A DNA stretch of 64,000 bases from JAJAZB01 sp964244295. Lineage in GTDB: Bacteria > Bacteroidota > Bacteroidia > Cytophagales > Spirosomataceae. This document shows, piece by piece, positions 31,289-40,132 of the stretch. The DNA lies in assembly GCA_964244295.1 (NCBI GenBank), contig CAXTIG010000015.1:60173-124172 (forward strand). Reading direction: 5' to 3'. Both the position numbers and the translations under genes were made by a program. The notes beneath the pieces were generated by a model. The model worked only from the letters and a program-made list of their open reading frames with translations, did no database searches and was not told where the DNA came from. Every line of letters begins with the position of its first letter. The stretch's first letter is position 1.

Positions 31289-32761
31289 ATGCCCGAATCC
31301 GTACCCACCGCCGCCGAAACTTCCCAACCTACCCGCAGCCTCGGTCTGCTCGACGCCACGATGATTGTGGTTGGTTCGATGATTGGCTCGGGCATTTTTA
31401 TCGTCAGCGCCGACGTGGCCCGTACCCTCGGCGCGCCCGGCTACGTGCTCGGCACCTGGGTGCTCACGGGCGTGGTCACGCTGATTGCCGCCCTCAGCTA
31501 CGGCGAACTGGCCGGCATGATGCCCCGCGCCGGGGGGCAGTACGTGTATCTCCAGGAATCCTACAACCCGCTGACCGGCTTTCTGTTCGGCTGGACGACG
31601 TTCCTGGTGGCCGAAACGGGCACCATCGCCGCCGTGGCCACGGCCTTCGCCCGGTTTACCGGGGTGTTGCTGCCGTTTTTTAACGAAAAAAACGTGTTGC
31701 TCACGCTGGGCAGTTTCAAAATAAATTCGGTACAGCTACTCGCCGTGGGCGTGATTGCCCTGCTCACGGGCGTGAACCTGCGCGGCGTACGCGAGGCCAA
31801 AACGGTGCAGTTGCTCTTTACCATCACCAAAATCGGGGCCTTGCTGGGGCTGGTCGCACTGGGAATTGCCGTGGGAACGAACCTGGATTTCTGGCAACAA
31901 AACCGGGCGGGGTTCTGGGAAACGTACACCACCGAGGTCAGCGAGGGCGTGGTGACCCGCACCCCGCTCGACGGCTGGCCGCTGCTCACGGCTTTTGGGC
32001 TGGCGATGGTCGGGCCGCTGTTTTCGAGCAGCGCCTGGAACAACATCACCTTCACTGCCGCCGAAGTGAAAGACCCGCGCCGGAGCATCCCGCTCAGTTT
32101 GCTCTTCGGCACGCTCATCGTGAGTTTCCTGTACATCAGCGCCAACGTGGCCTACCAGATGCTGTTGCCCGTGGCGGGCGACCCGGCGGGCAGCGACGTG
32201 GTAAGCCGGGGCATTCAGTTTGCCACCAACGACCGCGTGGGCACGGCCGCCGCCGCCCAGATTTTCGGGGGCGTGGCGACGCTCATCATGGCCGTGTTTA
32301 TCATGATTTCCACCTTCGGCTGCAACAACGGCGTGATCCTGGCCGGGGCGCGGGTGAGTTTCGCGATGGCCCGCGATGGATTATTTTTCAAAAAAGCGGG
32401 GGAATTGAATCGCCACGGCGTGCCCGGTTTCGCGCTGGTGATTCAGGGCGTTTGGGCGAGTTTGCTGTGCCTTTCGGGTACCTACGGGCAGTTGCTCGAT
32501 TACACGATTTTCGTCACGCTGATTTTTTACCTGCTCACCATTGGCGGGGTATTTATCCTGCGCCGCCGTCGGCCTGAGGCCGAGCGGCCTTACCGGGCGT
32601 TTGGCTATCCGGTGGTTCCGGCCTTGTACATGGTCTTTGCCGGGGCGCTGTGTCTGGATTTGCTCTGGTTCAAACCGGTGACGAGCGTGGCGGGGCTGGT
32701 CATCGTGGCGCTGGGCGTGCCGGTGTTTTGGTATTGGAACCGGGGAAAAAAAAAGGCCTAA
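31289..32761 (+). CDS. APC family amino acid permease
   Basis: 490 residues with about 12 membrane segments. The family's first-helix motif reads VVGSMIGSGIFIVSADVAR, where GSGIF is the unwound substrate-binding region; a later conserved ANVAYQMLLPV and the C-terminal PYRAFGYPVVPALY (consensus of the LAT/APC group) are present. It exchanges or imports amino acids in the inner membrane; the substrate is not predictable. The start is at ATG 31289. The 200-codon upstream extension of the frame runs antisense through the Cys-motif gene and is rejected. Confidence 0.95.
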   Translation: MPESVPTAAETSQPTRSLGLLDATMIVVGSMIGSGIFIVSADVARTLGAPGYVLGTWVLTGVVTLIAALSYGELAGMMPRAGGQYVYLQESYNPLTGFLFGWTTFLVAETGTIAAVATAFARFTGVLLPFFNEKNVLLTLGSFKINSVQLLAVGVIALLTGVNLRGVREAKTVQLLFTITKIGALLGLVALGIAVGTNLDFWQQNRAGFWETYTTEVSEGVVTRTPLDGWPLLTAFGLAMVGPLFSSSAWNNITFTAAEVKDPRRSIPLSLLFGTLIVSFLYISANVAYQMLLPVAGDPAGSDVVSRGIQFATNDRVGTAAAAQIFGGVATLIMAVFIMISTFGCNNGVILAGARVSFAMARDGLFFKKAGELNRHGVPGFALVIQGVWASLLCLSGTYGQLLDYTIFVTLIFYLLTIGGVFILRRRRPEAERPYRAFGYPVVPALYMVFAGALCLDLLWFKPVTSVAGLVIVALGVPVFWYWNRGKKKA

Positions 32762-32768
32762 CGTCGGA

Positions 32769-32816
32769 GATGTCACGCTGAACTTGTCGAGGCGCTTCGA
32801 CAAGTTCAGCAACATC
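32769..32816. repeat. Palindrome between the permease and YitT genes
   Basis: A 13-bp inner stem gaacttgtcgagg/cttcgacaagttc is extended by tgt/aca-type pairs. It has no T run. It resembles the CACTCTGAGCG.. and CACGCTGAGC.. palindromes at 38245 and 47966 in layout (TCACGCTGA start). Confidence 0.65.
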
Positions 32817-32845
32817 AACTATAAATTAACTTCCTGTAATCTCCC

Positions 32846-33712
32846 ATGCCCACCTCCCCCACCCGCTACCGCCCCCTGCTCGACGCTGCTTTCATTATAG
32901 CGGGGATTCTCTGTGCAGGTCTGGGGCTGAAAGGATTCTTGCTGTCGAGCCGCTTCATCGACGGGGGCGTTACCGGCGTTTCGATGTTGCTATCCGACCT
33001 GGCCGGTGCCCCGTTGTCGCTGTGTATCGTGGTGATTAACCTGCCCTTCATCGCGCTCGGCTACCGGCGCATCGGGCGGGTATTCGCAATAAAAAGCATC
33101 CTTGCCATCGGCGGGTTAGCGGCCTGTCTGGCACTGGTCCCTTACCCCGACGTGACGCCCGATTTGCTGCTCACCGCCATCTTCGGGGGCTTTTTCATTG
33201 GGGCGGGCATCGGCCTGGCCATGCGGGGCGGGGCCGTGCTCGACGGCACCGAAGTGGCCGCCTTACTCATCAGCCGCACCAGTTCGCTGCTCAAGGTGGG
33301 CGACGTGATCATGCTGCTCAACGTCGTTATTTTCGGGGCGGCGGCGTTTTTCCTGAGCATCGAATCGGCGCTGTATTCGATGATTACCTACTTCGCCGCC
33401 TCGCGCACCGTTGATTTCGTGGTTCACGGCATCGAGCAGTACACCGCTGTGCTCATCGTTTCCAAACGGCACGAACGCCTGCGGCAGGCCCTCGTTGGCT
33501 ACGGTTGGGGCGTTACGGTGGTGAAAGGCGAAGGCGGCACGGGCCGACAGGGCAAAGGCCATACGCACGACGTGCTCTACACCGTGGTGACCCGCCTCGA
33601 ATTGCCCGCGCTGACGGCGCTGGTCGACAAAATCGACCCCGACGCGTTTTTCATTCACCACGCCGTGGACGACGTGATTGGGGGCAAGGTGAAGAGCATG
33701 CCGCTGCACTAA
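32846..33712 (+). CDS. YitT family membrane protein
   Basis: 288 residues: five or six membrane helices (about 12-195) with the family motif RFIDGGVTGVSMLLSDLAG and DGTEVAALLISRTS, then a cytosolic DUF2179 domain (about 205-285) with TAVLIVSKRHERL and DAFFIHHAVDDVIGG. The family is widespread; function unresolved. The C-terminal domain resembles small-molecule-binding ferredoxin-like folds. The gene follows the amino acid permease on the same strand, separated by a palindrome. Confidence 0.93.
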   Translation: MPTSPTRYRPLLDAAFIIAGILCAGLGLKGFLLSSRFIDGGVTGVSMLLSDLAGAPLSLCIVVINLPFIALGYRRIGRVFAIKSILAIGGLAACLALVPYPDVTPDLLLTAIFGGFFIGAGIGLAMRGGAVLDGTEVAALLISRTSSLLKVGDVIMLLNVVIFGAAAFFLSIESALYSMITYFAASRTVDFVVHGIEQYTAVLIVSKRHERLRQALVGYGWGVTVVKGEGGTGRQGKGHTHDVLYTVVTRLELPALTALVDKIDPDAFFIHHAVDDVIGGKVKSMPLH

Positions 33713-33719
33713 GTGTTGG

Positions 33720-34415
33720 TCAGGCCGTTTTCAGCCGCAAAAAACGTACACCCAGCACCACCAGCCAAACCAGCCACAATGTGCTGCCCAGCAAACCGGC
33801 CAGGTCCCAGACGGGCACGCCGGGCAGTACCGTGGCGAACAATTCGGCCTGGGCCAGTAAGTAAATTCCCGATGCAACGTAACCCAGGCTACTCAGCCGA
33901 GCGCGGATCCATCCGAGTTTTCGGAGGGCATACGCCATGCCCACCGTCCACGCGATGGTCAACAGTTGCCCCAGGTGTTCGCCCAGCACCACCCCGCCGT
34001 ACTGGTGAATCGCCATAAAAACCACCTTGCAGGCTTCGCGGGTGGCTTCGTGGTTCGCCGTAACGTAGGTTTCGGCCAGAACCGGAACCACGAAAGTCCA
34101 GCGGAGCAGTCCGATGACCTGCACCAGCACCGAAATCACGCCGAGTGTGGTAATCAGCCGGGCGCTGGGAAGTTGGATTTCCAGTTTCCGACCCAGCAGC
34201 ACGTAGGCCGGGAGCAGGGGCAGTCCCAGCACGGCGAAGGCCCACCAAACCCAAACCAGCGTCGAACCGCCCGCGTGAAACCGGGTCAGGACGGTTCCGG
34301 CGTCTTGTCGGAGCACGTTGGGGTAATCGAACAGCACAGTGAGTGCGGTGTATGGCACCATCACCAGCACTGCCCCCGTAATCAGGAACAGGCCAATTAT
34401 TTTTTCGGTTTTCAT
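33720..34415 (-). CDS. DUF4386 family membrane protein
   Basis: 231 residues with six or seven hydrophobic helices and short loops. MKTEKIIGLFLITGAVLVMV begins the first; the sequence RWTFVVPVLAETYV and the following short helix pair are typical of DUF4386. The function is unknown. The gene ends seven bases after the convergent YitT stop codon. It is followed upstream by the beta-barrel and Crp-like genes on the same strand with short gaps, so an operon is likely. Confidence 0.82.
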   Translation of the reverse strand: MKTEKIIGLFLITGAVLVMVPYTALTVLFDYPNVLRQDAGTVLTRFHAGGSTLVWVWWAFAVLGLPLLPAYVLLGRKLEIQLPSARLITTLGVISVLVQVIGLLRWTFVVPVLAETYVTANHEATREACKVVFMAIHQYGGVVLGEHLGQLLTIAWTVGMAYALRKLGWIRARLSSLGYVASGIYLLAQAELFATVLPGVPVWDLAGLLGSTLWLVWLVVLGVRFLRLKTA

Positions 34416-34418
34416 GGC

Positions 34419-34898
34419 TCAGTTGAAAAAGAAGGAGTAACTGATTCCCGGTGTGGGGTTGAGTTTGACCGATTTCCCCGGCGACGCCAGCACGCCCGCG
34501 CCGATGCGCAGGTTGAGGCCGCGCCAGACCATCCAGCGGAACCCGACATCGACGAAGGCCGCGTTGTCGTTTTTGTACTCCCGATTGAGGCCGCGCAGGT
34601 ACGAAACGGAGGCGTAGAACGAGGAAGGATTTTCGCGTTTGCCGACGGGCAAAAACCAAAGCGTCGTCCCGACTTTGATGAACTTAGTCGTAACGCCCGA
34701 TTCGAAGGCGGTGGGGTAGTAGCCCGCGTGGAATGAAACCGCGCGGTGACGAAATTCTAGCCCGATGGAAGGATTTCGGAATCCGTTGATGGAAAATTCC
34801 TGCCAGGAGAACCGGCTTTGGGCGAAGGCCGGGCTACCCAGCCCGAAGAATGCCAGAAAAAGAAGCGCTTTGGTTTCGCTGAATCCGATGAATTTCAT
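34419..34898 (-). CDS. Small outer-membrane beta-barrel-like protein
   Basis: 159 residues with signal peptide MKFIGFSETKALLFLAFFGL ending at AFAQ. Several amphipathic strands follow (RHRAVSFHAGYYPTAF, VGTTLWFLPVG, NAAFVDVGFRWMVW) and the C-terminus is aromatic (ISYSFFFN), as expected for insertion by the Bam machinery. No family recognised. It ends three bases before the DUF4386 gene starts and is 82 bases from the Crp-like regulator gene, suggesting a three-gene unit. Confidence 0.75.
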   Translation of the reverse strand: MKFIGFSETKALLFLAFFGLGSPAFAQSRFSWQEFSINGFRNPSIGLEFRHRAVSFHAGYYPTAFESGVTTKFIKVGTTLWFLPVGKRENPSSFYASVSYLRGLNREYKNDNAAFVDVGFRWMVWRGLNLRIGAGVLASPGKSVKLNPTPGISYSFFFN

Positions 34899-34980
34899 GC
34901 CGTTAACTTGGTTGTAGTACGGCACAAAGGTCAGGCGGGTCGGGGGCGGGAATCCTGGACAAATGTCCAAAAGCACGACC

Positions 34981-35544
34981 TTAGCGAATTGTTTTTCGGA
35001 TGCGGCTCAGGTGCCGGGGTGTGACGCCGAGGATGGAGGCGAGGTACTGGAGGGGAATCTGTTGCAGCAGGTGCGGCTCCTCGCGCATGAGTTTTTCGTA
35101 ACGTTCTTCGGCGCTGAGGGTGAGTAGGTTGAGACGACTGTCATCAATGCAGCCGATTTGCCATTCGAGCAAGCCGACGTAAAAATTCTTGAAGGAAGGA
35201 ACGGTTTGGAGCAGGCTGGCCAGGGATTCCTTACTGATTTCCCAGGTGAGGGCGTCGGTCAAGGCCCGGATGTTTTCCCGCGCCGGGAGTTGTTTAAAAA
35301 AACTCAGCAGCGAGGCCATGAAGCCCGCTTCGCCCGCCACGTAGGTCGTGATTTCGTCGCCGTCGCGGTCGACGAAGTATTGAAAAACGCCTTTCTCGAT
35401 GAAGGCCAGGCGCTGCGATGTATGGCCTTCTTCGAGAAAATACGCGCCTTTGGCGTAGAGTTTTTGGGTGAAAACCGCCGTGACCTGGTTTAATTCAGCC
35501 TCGTTGAGTCCGGCCTCGCTAAAAAAGAAACGCAGGGTTTCCAT
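34981..35544 (-). CDS. Crp/Fnr family transcriptional regulator
   Basis: 187 residues: a cyclic-nucleotide-binding-like beta-roll (about 20-120, with LYAKGAYFLEEGHTSQRLAF) and a C-terminal HTH (about 140-185) ending IPLQYLASILGVTPRHLSRI. This short form lacks an obvious Fe-S cluster cysteine set and is typical of Bacteroidota Crp/Fnr-like regulators. It lies upstream of the beta-barrel and DUF4386 genes on the same strand and may control them. The ATG at 35544 was chosen; the longer frame runs into a heptamer repeat. Confidence 0.9.
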   Translation of the reverse strand: METLRFFFSEAGLNEAELNQVTAVFTQKLYAKGAYFLEEGHTSQRLAFIEKGVFQYFVDRDGDEITTYVAGEAGFMASLLSFFKQLPARENIRALTDALTWEISKESLASLLQTVPSFKNFYVGLLEWQIGCIDDSRLNLLTLSAEERYEKLMREEPHLLQQIPLQYLASILGVTPRHLSRIRKTIR

Positions 35545-35595
35545 GGAGTGATTAGGATGAGGAAACGGTTTGCTTTCCTTCGTTACCGGATTTGA

Positions 35596-35659
35596 CAACT
35601 TGTGAAAAGGCGAATCGTGATTCAATTCCTCACCAATCATAACTTACCCTTCACAATTC
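35596..35659. repeat. Heptamer-repeat hairpin (ACTTGTG/GTGATT type)
   Basis: The left arm reads acttgtgaaaaggcgaatcg; the right arm reads ttcaattcctcaccaatcat plus aacttacccttcacaatt. The stop codon of the esterase gene is within the right arm. Pairing is less perfect than at other loci, suggesting decay. Confidence 0.7.
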
Positions 35660-36589
35660 CTTCAGCAGCCCCCGCGACTCCATCCAGTTTTTCAGCCGAT
35701 CCATCCAGCGGTCGGGGGTGGTTTTGTTGACCATTCCGAAGCCATGTCCACCGCCGGGGTAGACGTGGAGTTCGACGGGGACTTTCTTCGCCCGGCACGC
35801 TTTGGCAAATTCCAGGCTATTTTCAAAGGGTACCGCCCCATCGTCGGCGGCGTGAACCAGAAAGGCGGGCGGGGTTTTCTCCGTCACCTGCAACTCGCTG
35901 GAATACAGCCGCTTTTTTTCTTCGGTTGCGTTCTCCCCGAGTAAATTTTTCGCCGAACCGCCGTGCGCGATGGGGGACAAAAAGGAGATGACCGGGTACA
36001 GCAGCACCGCGAAATCGGGCCTCACGTTCGCGGCAGGCGTCCCTGTGGCATCATCCGTTCCGACGGGTTTCTCAAAATGCGTCGCGGCAGTCGAAGCCAG
36101 GTGCCCGCCCGCCGAAAAACCCATTATCCCCAGCCGGTCGGGATTGATGCCAAACTCCTTCGCCCGCTGCCGCACCAGCCGGAGCGCCTGCTGGGCGTCC
36201 TGCAAGGGGCCGATTTCGGTGTTTTCAAATACCCCGCTCGCGGGCAGGCGGTACTTGAGCACGAAGGCCGTCACGCCCCATTCGTTGAGGGCTTTGGCTA
36301 CGTCGCTGCCTTCGTGGCTGGCGGCCAGGATGCCGTACCCGCCGCCGGGGCAAATCACCACCGACGTGCCGTTCGGCCTGGCGGCTTTGTACACGGTGAG
36401 GGTAGGCGTTTGTACGTTGCTGATACGGAGAATGCCGCCGCTGCTTTCGGATTTTTCAGTCAACTGTACGCCGGACTTGGTGTTGGGCACCGCGCCGGGG
36501 TAGAGCGGTAAAACTTCCTGAGCGAACAAACCGGCAGTGGAAAGTGAAAAATGCAAGGTGAAAAGGAAGTAGCGGAGGGAGTTTTTCAT
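35651..36589 (-). CDS. Secreted alpha/beta hydrolase (esterase type)
   Basis: 312 residues. The signal peptide MKNSLRYFLFTLHFSLSTAG is followed by a typical alpha/beta-hydrolase fold with oxyanion motif CPGGGYG, nucleophile elbow GFSAGGH and late HGFG. It looks like the acetyl-esterase group (carbohydrate esterase-like) that removes acyl groups from sugars or xenobiotics in the periplasm. It overlaps the Uma2 gene by four bases. Oddity: residues 8-18 of the signal peptide are encoded by heptamer repeats (TTTTCAC type), and the stop codon lies in another heptamer hairpin. Confidence 0.87.
   Translation of the reverse strand: MKNSLRYFLFTLHFSLSTAGLFAQEVLPLYPGAVPNTKSGVQLTEKSESSGGILRISNVQTPTLTVYKAARPNGTSVVICPGGGYGILAASHEGSDVAKALNEWGVTAFVLKYRLPASGVFENTEIGPLQDAQQALRLVRQRAKEFGINPDRLGIMGFSAGGHLASTAATHFEKPVGTDDATGTPAANVRPDFAVLLYPVISFLSPIAHGGSAKNLLGENATEEKKRLYSSELQVTEKTPPAFLVHAADDGAVPFENSLEFAKACRAKKVPVELHVYPGGGHGFGMVNKTTPDRWMDRLKNWMESRGLLKEL
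36531..36572 (-). repeat. Heptamer repeats encoding the esterase signal peptide
   Basis: On the minus strand the 7-mers CTTTTCA CCTTGCA TTTTTCA CTTTCCA follow one another inside the signal-peptide coding region. The unit matches the TTTCACA type of the hairpins at 899 and 2881. Confidence 0.65.
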
Positions 36590-37218
36590 GGTTCGCGGAG
36601 GACGTAGAGCGTGTCGGTTAGGTTGGTGTCGAGGTAAAGTTCATCGAGGGGAATGGTGAGGTCGAGGCTTTCGAGGGTGATGGATTCGGTGAACTGGCTG
36701 GCCTGAGTGACGAGCGTCCAGAGGTCATTTTCACCCCGGCGATGCACCACTACGTCCACTTTTCGCGAATCAACCAGCACGTATTCCCGGAGTGTGGGGA
36801 TGCCCCGGTAGAGCCGGAATTTTTCACCCCGGTCGTAGGCAGCGGTGCGACGGGAAAGAATTTCAACGATGACAACCGGATTCATCAGGTTGTAGCGGTC
36901 GAACATGACGAGTTTTCCGCACACGGCCAGTACATCGGGGTACGTAAACAGTCCGTTTTCAGGAATATGGATGGATTGGTCACTGGAAAAAGCCTGGCAA
37001 CCACCCCGTTTGCGAAAATGACCCGTGAACGAAAACTCGATGTTCCCTTTAATTCGGTTGTGGTTGGTCGAAGCCCCTGCCATCGCCTCCGGCGTATCGC
37101 CCTCCAGGTCGCCCATCGGGTAAATGACGCCCTGGAAATACTCGCTTTTGTAACTCGCCTCCCGCTCGCGGCGAAGGTATTCTTCGGGAGAAATGTAGGG
37201 TCGGGCTTGCGTAGCCAT
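36586..37218 (-). CDS. Uma2 family PD-(D/E)XK endonuclease-like protein
   Basis: 210 residues. The Uma2 layout is clear: ISPEEYLRREREASYKSEY at the N-terminus, then YPDVLAVCGK and NPVVIVEILSRRT, which form the catalytic PD...(E)xE-type pattern, followed by LVDSRKVDVVVHRRGENDLW. Uma2 proteins are widespread restriction-endonuclease-like folds whose function is uncertain. Four bases overlap with the following esterase gene suggest co-expression. The ATG at 37218 was preferred over upstream codons without homologous-looking sequence. Confidence 0.87.
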   Translation of the reverse strand: MATQARPYISPEEYLRREREASYKSEYFQGVIYPMGDLEGDTPEAMAGASTNHNRIKGNIEFSFTGHFRKRGGCQAFSSDQSIHIPENGLFTYPDVLAVCGKLVMFDRYNLMNPVVIVEILSRRTAAYDRGEKFRLYRGIPTLREYVLVDSRKVDVVVHRRGENDLWTLVTQASQFTESITLESLDLTIPLDELYLDTNLTDTLYVLREP

Positions 37219-37240
37219 ATCGACGTTGTTTTTGCCAAAC

Positions 37241-38185
37241 CTACGGTTTTTCCCCCAGCGTTTCAACCCGCAGTTCCCGGCGTTTGGCCGCCGATTGCCC
37301 GGTGGTAATCAGTACCACCGCCGCCACGATGACGCCCGCCGCCAGCAGCATTTGCGGGTTCAGGCTTTCGCCCGCCAGCGCCCAACCGAGCAAAATCGCC
37401 ACGAGGGGGTTCACGTAGGTGTAAGTCGCCACCAGCGTGGGCGGGGCTTGTTTCGACAACCAACCAAATACGCTGAACGCCACCAGCGACCCCACCACGA
37501 GCAGGTACGTAAAGGCCCCAATCGGTTTGGCCGTGAGCAACGCGGGATCAAACTGGCCCCACTCGCCGAGCACCCCGCTGATGCCCAACGAAAGCGCCCC
37601 GCCCACGAGCATCTGCATGGCCGCAATTCGAGTGACGGAGTACGGCAGGGCCGCTTTTTTCGCCGCAATCACGCCCAGGCTCCAGCTCAACGTAGCGATG
37701 AGCAACGAAACCACGCCCCAGCCGAAGTAGCCCTCGGCCCCACTGAGCGCGAGTTGGTCCAATCCCAGCAGCAGCCCCACACCCACGATGCCCAGCACCA
37801 ACCCCAGCAGCACGGCAGCGTTGGGCCGAACGCCGTCGCGGAGTTGGAGCACCACCAGCCAGGCGGGCACCAGCGCCGAAAATAGGGAAGCGTAACCCGA
37901 AGGCACCCAGTTGACGGCGATGGTAACGCCGCCGTTGCCCACGGTGAGCATTAGAAAACCCGCCAGCCCCGCCCAGGCCCAGTCGCGCGCCGAAGCCCGG
38001 ACACGGGGTTGCTGCACCAACGCGACAACGAACAGAATGGCCCCCGCCAGAAAATTGCGGATGCCGGAAGCGAGCATGGGCGGCACCGCCTCGACCACGA
38101 AGCGAATGGCCAGGTAGGTGCTGCCCCAGGCAAGGTACAGAAAGAACAGCCCAAGCCAGATTTGAAGTGAAAAAGCGCGTTTCAT
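37241..38185 (-). CDS. EamA family (DMT) transporter
   Basis: 314 residues with ten predicted membrane helices in two EamA halves. The start is MKRAFSLQIWLGLFFLYLAWGSTYLAI; the motif YTYVNPLVAILLGWALAGE is typical of the second half. Such drug/metabolite transporters export amino acids, nucleotide sugars or drugs across the inner membrane; the substrate is unknown. The gene stands upstream of the Uma2-esterase pair on the same strand, with 22 bases between. Confidence 0.92.
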   Translation of the reverse strand: MKRAFSLQIWLGLFFLYLAWGSTYLAIRFVVEAVPPMLASGIRNFLAGAILFVVALVQQPRVRASARDWAWAGLAGFLMLTVGNGGVTIAVNWVPSGYASLFSALVPAWLVVLQLRDGVRPNAAVLLGLVLGIVGVGLLLGLDQLALSGAEGYFGWGVVSLLIATLSWSLGVIAAKKAALPYSVTRIAAMQMLVGGALSLGISGVLGEWGQFDPALLTAKPIGAFTYLLVVGSLVAFSVFGWLSKQAPPTLVATYTYVNPLVAILLGWALAGESLNPQMLLAAGVIVAAVVLITTGQSAAKRRELRVETLGEKP

Positions 38186-38244
38186 GGGGAAAGACTGGAA
38201 GTTCGGCGCAAATTACCGAGGAGTGGGGTAGGATGAAAAAAAAG

Positions 38245-38340
38245 GGCGGGTCACTCTGAGCGGAGTCGAAGGGTGCGCGCGAGGGCCTACTCCGGTACCA
38301 GCCGCACACTCTTCGACTCCGCTCAGAGTGACCCCTTTTT
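38245..38340. repeat. TCACTCTGAGCG palindrome between genes
   Basis: The arms gggtcactctgagcggagtc / gactccgctcagagtgaccc extend with gaagggtg/cactcttc and are bordered by A and T runs, so the element may also terminate transcription. It lies upstream of the EamA gene and downstream of the enolase-superfamily gene. Confidence 0.85.
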
Positions 38341-38357
38341 TTCGTTACCGATTCCCC

Positions 38358-39761
38358 CTACGAAACCAACCCCACATAATGCGCCGAAGGCTCAAAAATT
38401 CCCCCGCTTTCCCTAAAAAACGACGCGTCCGTTTCGTACACGCCTTTCCGGGTCTGGGTCCAAATCGCCCCGGCTTTCGGGTGGTAGCTCATCAGCCGGT
38501 CCCAGGCCTTGTAGTACTGGTGCCCATTCGTTTCCAACAGCCCGGTGGTCATGCCGGGGTAGGGAACCAGCCGGGCGGCGACGCATTTGTTCCAGTCCAC
38601 CAGAATCGGGTTGACGGTCAGGTCGGCGCAGAAGCAGGGGATGTTTTTGTCAAAAGCCAGTTGCGCAATTTTTAGCGTCATGCTCAGGGTTTTGGCGATG
38701 CCTTTCAGCACGATGGCCCCGTAGCCCTGCTCGATCCGGCGGGCGGCGTCTTCCACCGTGTGGGCGCTTTCATCCGCCGCAATCCGCACACCCAAATCGC
38801 CCACGTGGGTTTCGTTGGTTTCGGCGAAGGGTTCCTCGATGGCCGCGATCTGGTCGAAGGCCCCGATTTTTCGGGCGTGATCCAAAAACCGGAGCAACGT
38901 TTCTTTCTTTTCGTACCGTCCGTTGGGATCGACGAGGTAACGGATTTTTCCGCTCTGCGTGTAAGGTGTTTCGTAGTGACCCACCGCCCGGTGAACCGCC
39001 GTGAGGAAGGCGATGTCTTTTTCGATCATCTCCGCCTGCGTTCCCGCCGAGCCGGTTTTGAGTTTCAACCCGAAAGACCCCGCGTCCGCCGCCGCTTTGA
39101 CGGTCTCGGCCCCGATGCCGACGCTGAACGAGGGAATGCTCGCCACCTTCGGGTGCCGGGCCGACAAAGCCGGTCGGTACGCCATCGGAATCAGGTCGTC
39201 GAAGCTCCGGATCTTATTTTCCTGGGCAAACGCCAGCCAGGCGGCGTTATCCACGCAGACCAGCGCGTTGAGGGCGAAGGTTTTTCGTAAATCCGAAATG
39301 CCGGTGAGCCGCTTCCCGTAAGCCAGTACCTCCGGCAACAGTCCTTCGAGCAACTCGACGGGGTTGGTGAACGTCGTGCCGCGTAGCAATTGCAGGGCGT
39401 GTTCGCTCAGCGCGTACATCAGCGCGTTGGCGGCGCTTTCGGAGTGGCCCTCGAACACGCGGTAATCCGACCACAGCACGCCCTGCGTGCCCAACCCGAC
39501 GGCACGCGCCCCCGATTCAGTGTCGATCCGGGCCACGGTTTGCCAGCTTTCGGTGATGGCATTGCCTTTGAAGCGGTAGGGGTTGAGGGCTTCCCGGTCG
39601 AAGTTGGAAGTCACCCGGTTGATTTTAATTTTTGCCGGGGGCTTGGGGGCCGTCGCCAGGGCGTTTCCCGGAAAATTGGTTAGGCCCAGGGCCAGCAGTG
39701 CCCCGGCATTTTTGACGAATTCGCGGCGATTGAGGGGGTTCGTTTCGGTGGGATGGGGCAC
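38358..39761 (-). CDS. Tat-exported enolase-superfamily enzyme (mandelate racemase / muconate lactonizing group)
   Basis: 467 residues with a Tat-like leader containing NRREFVKN (11-18), then a hydrophobic stretch ending ALAT. The fold signatures are LKLKTG (general base lysine), PNGRYEK, EEPF and ADES (metal ligands), and later LKGIAKT. This matches the MR/MLE family. It acts on carboxylate substrates such as sugar acids or muconates; the actual substrate is unknown. Export to the periplasm is expected. Monocistronic, with 430 bases of repeats upstream. Confidence 0.88.
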   Translation of the reverse strand: MPHPTETNPLNRREFVKNAGALLALGLTNFPGNALATAPKPPAKIKINRVTSNFDREALNPYRFKGNAITESWQTVARIDTESGARAVGLGTQGVLWSDYRVFEGHSESAANALMYALSEHALQLLRGTTFTNPVELLEGLLPEVLAYGKRLTGISDLRKTFALNALVCVDNAAWLAFAQENKIRSFDDLIPMAYRPALSARHPKVASIPSFSVGIGAETVKAAADAGSFGLKLKTGSAGTQAEMIEKDIAFLTAVHRAVGHYETPYTQSGKIRYLVDPNGRYEKKETLLRFLDHARKIGAFDQIAAIEEPFAETNETHVGDLGVRIAADESAHTVEDAARRIEQGYGAIVLKGIAKTLSMTLKIAQLAFDKNIPCFCADLTVNPILVDWNKCVAARLVPYPGMTTGLLETNGHQYYKAWDRLMSYHPKAGAIWTQTRKGVYETDASFFRESGGIFEPSAHYVGLVS

Positions 39762-39882
39762 GATAGGATGACGGAACGGGGATTTGAAGACGGCGCAAGT
39801 TAAGGGAGCCTCGCCGAAAAAATTGTCGTGATCACCCCCTAAACTTGCCGGAATTGTAGCCTGCTACCACCGGCGTTGACTG

Positions 39883-39890
39883 TACTTTTG
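39883..39890 (+). promoter_or_regulatory. Plus-strand promoter -7 box before palindrome copy 2
   Basis: TACTTTTG is an exact TAnnTTTG match; no good -33 is visible. Transcription from here would run through the palindromic element at 39932-40132 and into the MFS gene 300 bases further on. Confidence 0.4.
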
Positions 39891-39931
39891 CCGGGTGCTT
39901 TTCAAAATATGCCTCACCCACTCACCCATCG

Positions 39932-40132
39932 CGTCATTGCGAGAGGAGGCCTCCAAAACGAGCGAAGCGAGGAATGGAGGCCGAAGCGAAGCAATCCCCT
40001 CCCGGCGACCGAGAGAGCTATGGCCGGGTACCTTTCTTGCCCCTCAGCTATTTCGGTCGCCGGGAGGGGATTGCTTCGCTCCGGTGTTCAGATTTCGTTT
40101 CACTCATCTAAACACCTCCGCTCGCAATGACG
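39932..40132. repeat. CGTCATTGCGAG palindromic element, copy 2
   Basis: 201 bases with ends CGTCATTGCGAG and CTCGCAATGACG. Inner arms gaagcaatcccctcccggcg / cgccgggaggggattgcttc flank gaccgagagagct and agctatttcggtc. It shares ends and core with the element at 7847-8050. It fills most of the gap between the enolase-superfamily and MFS genes. Confidence 0.9.
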
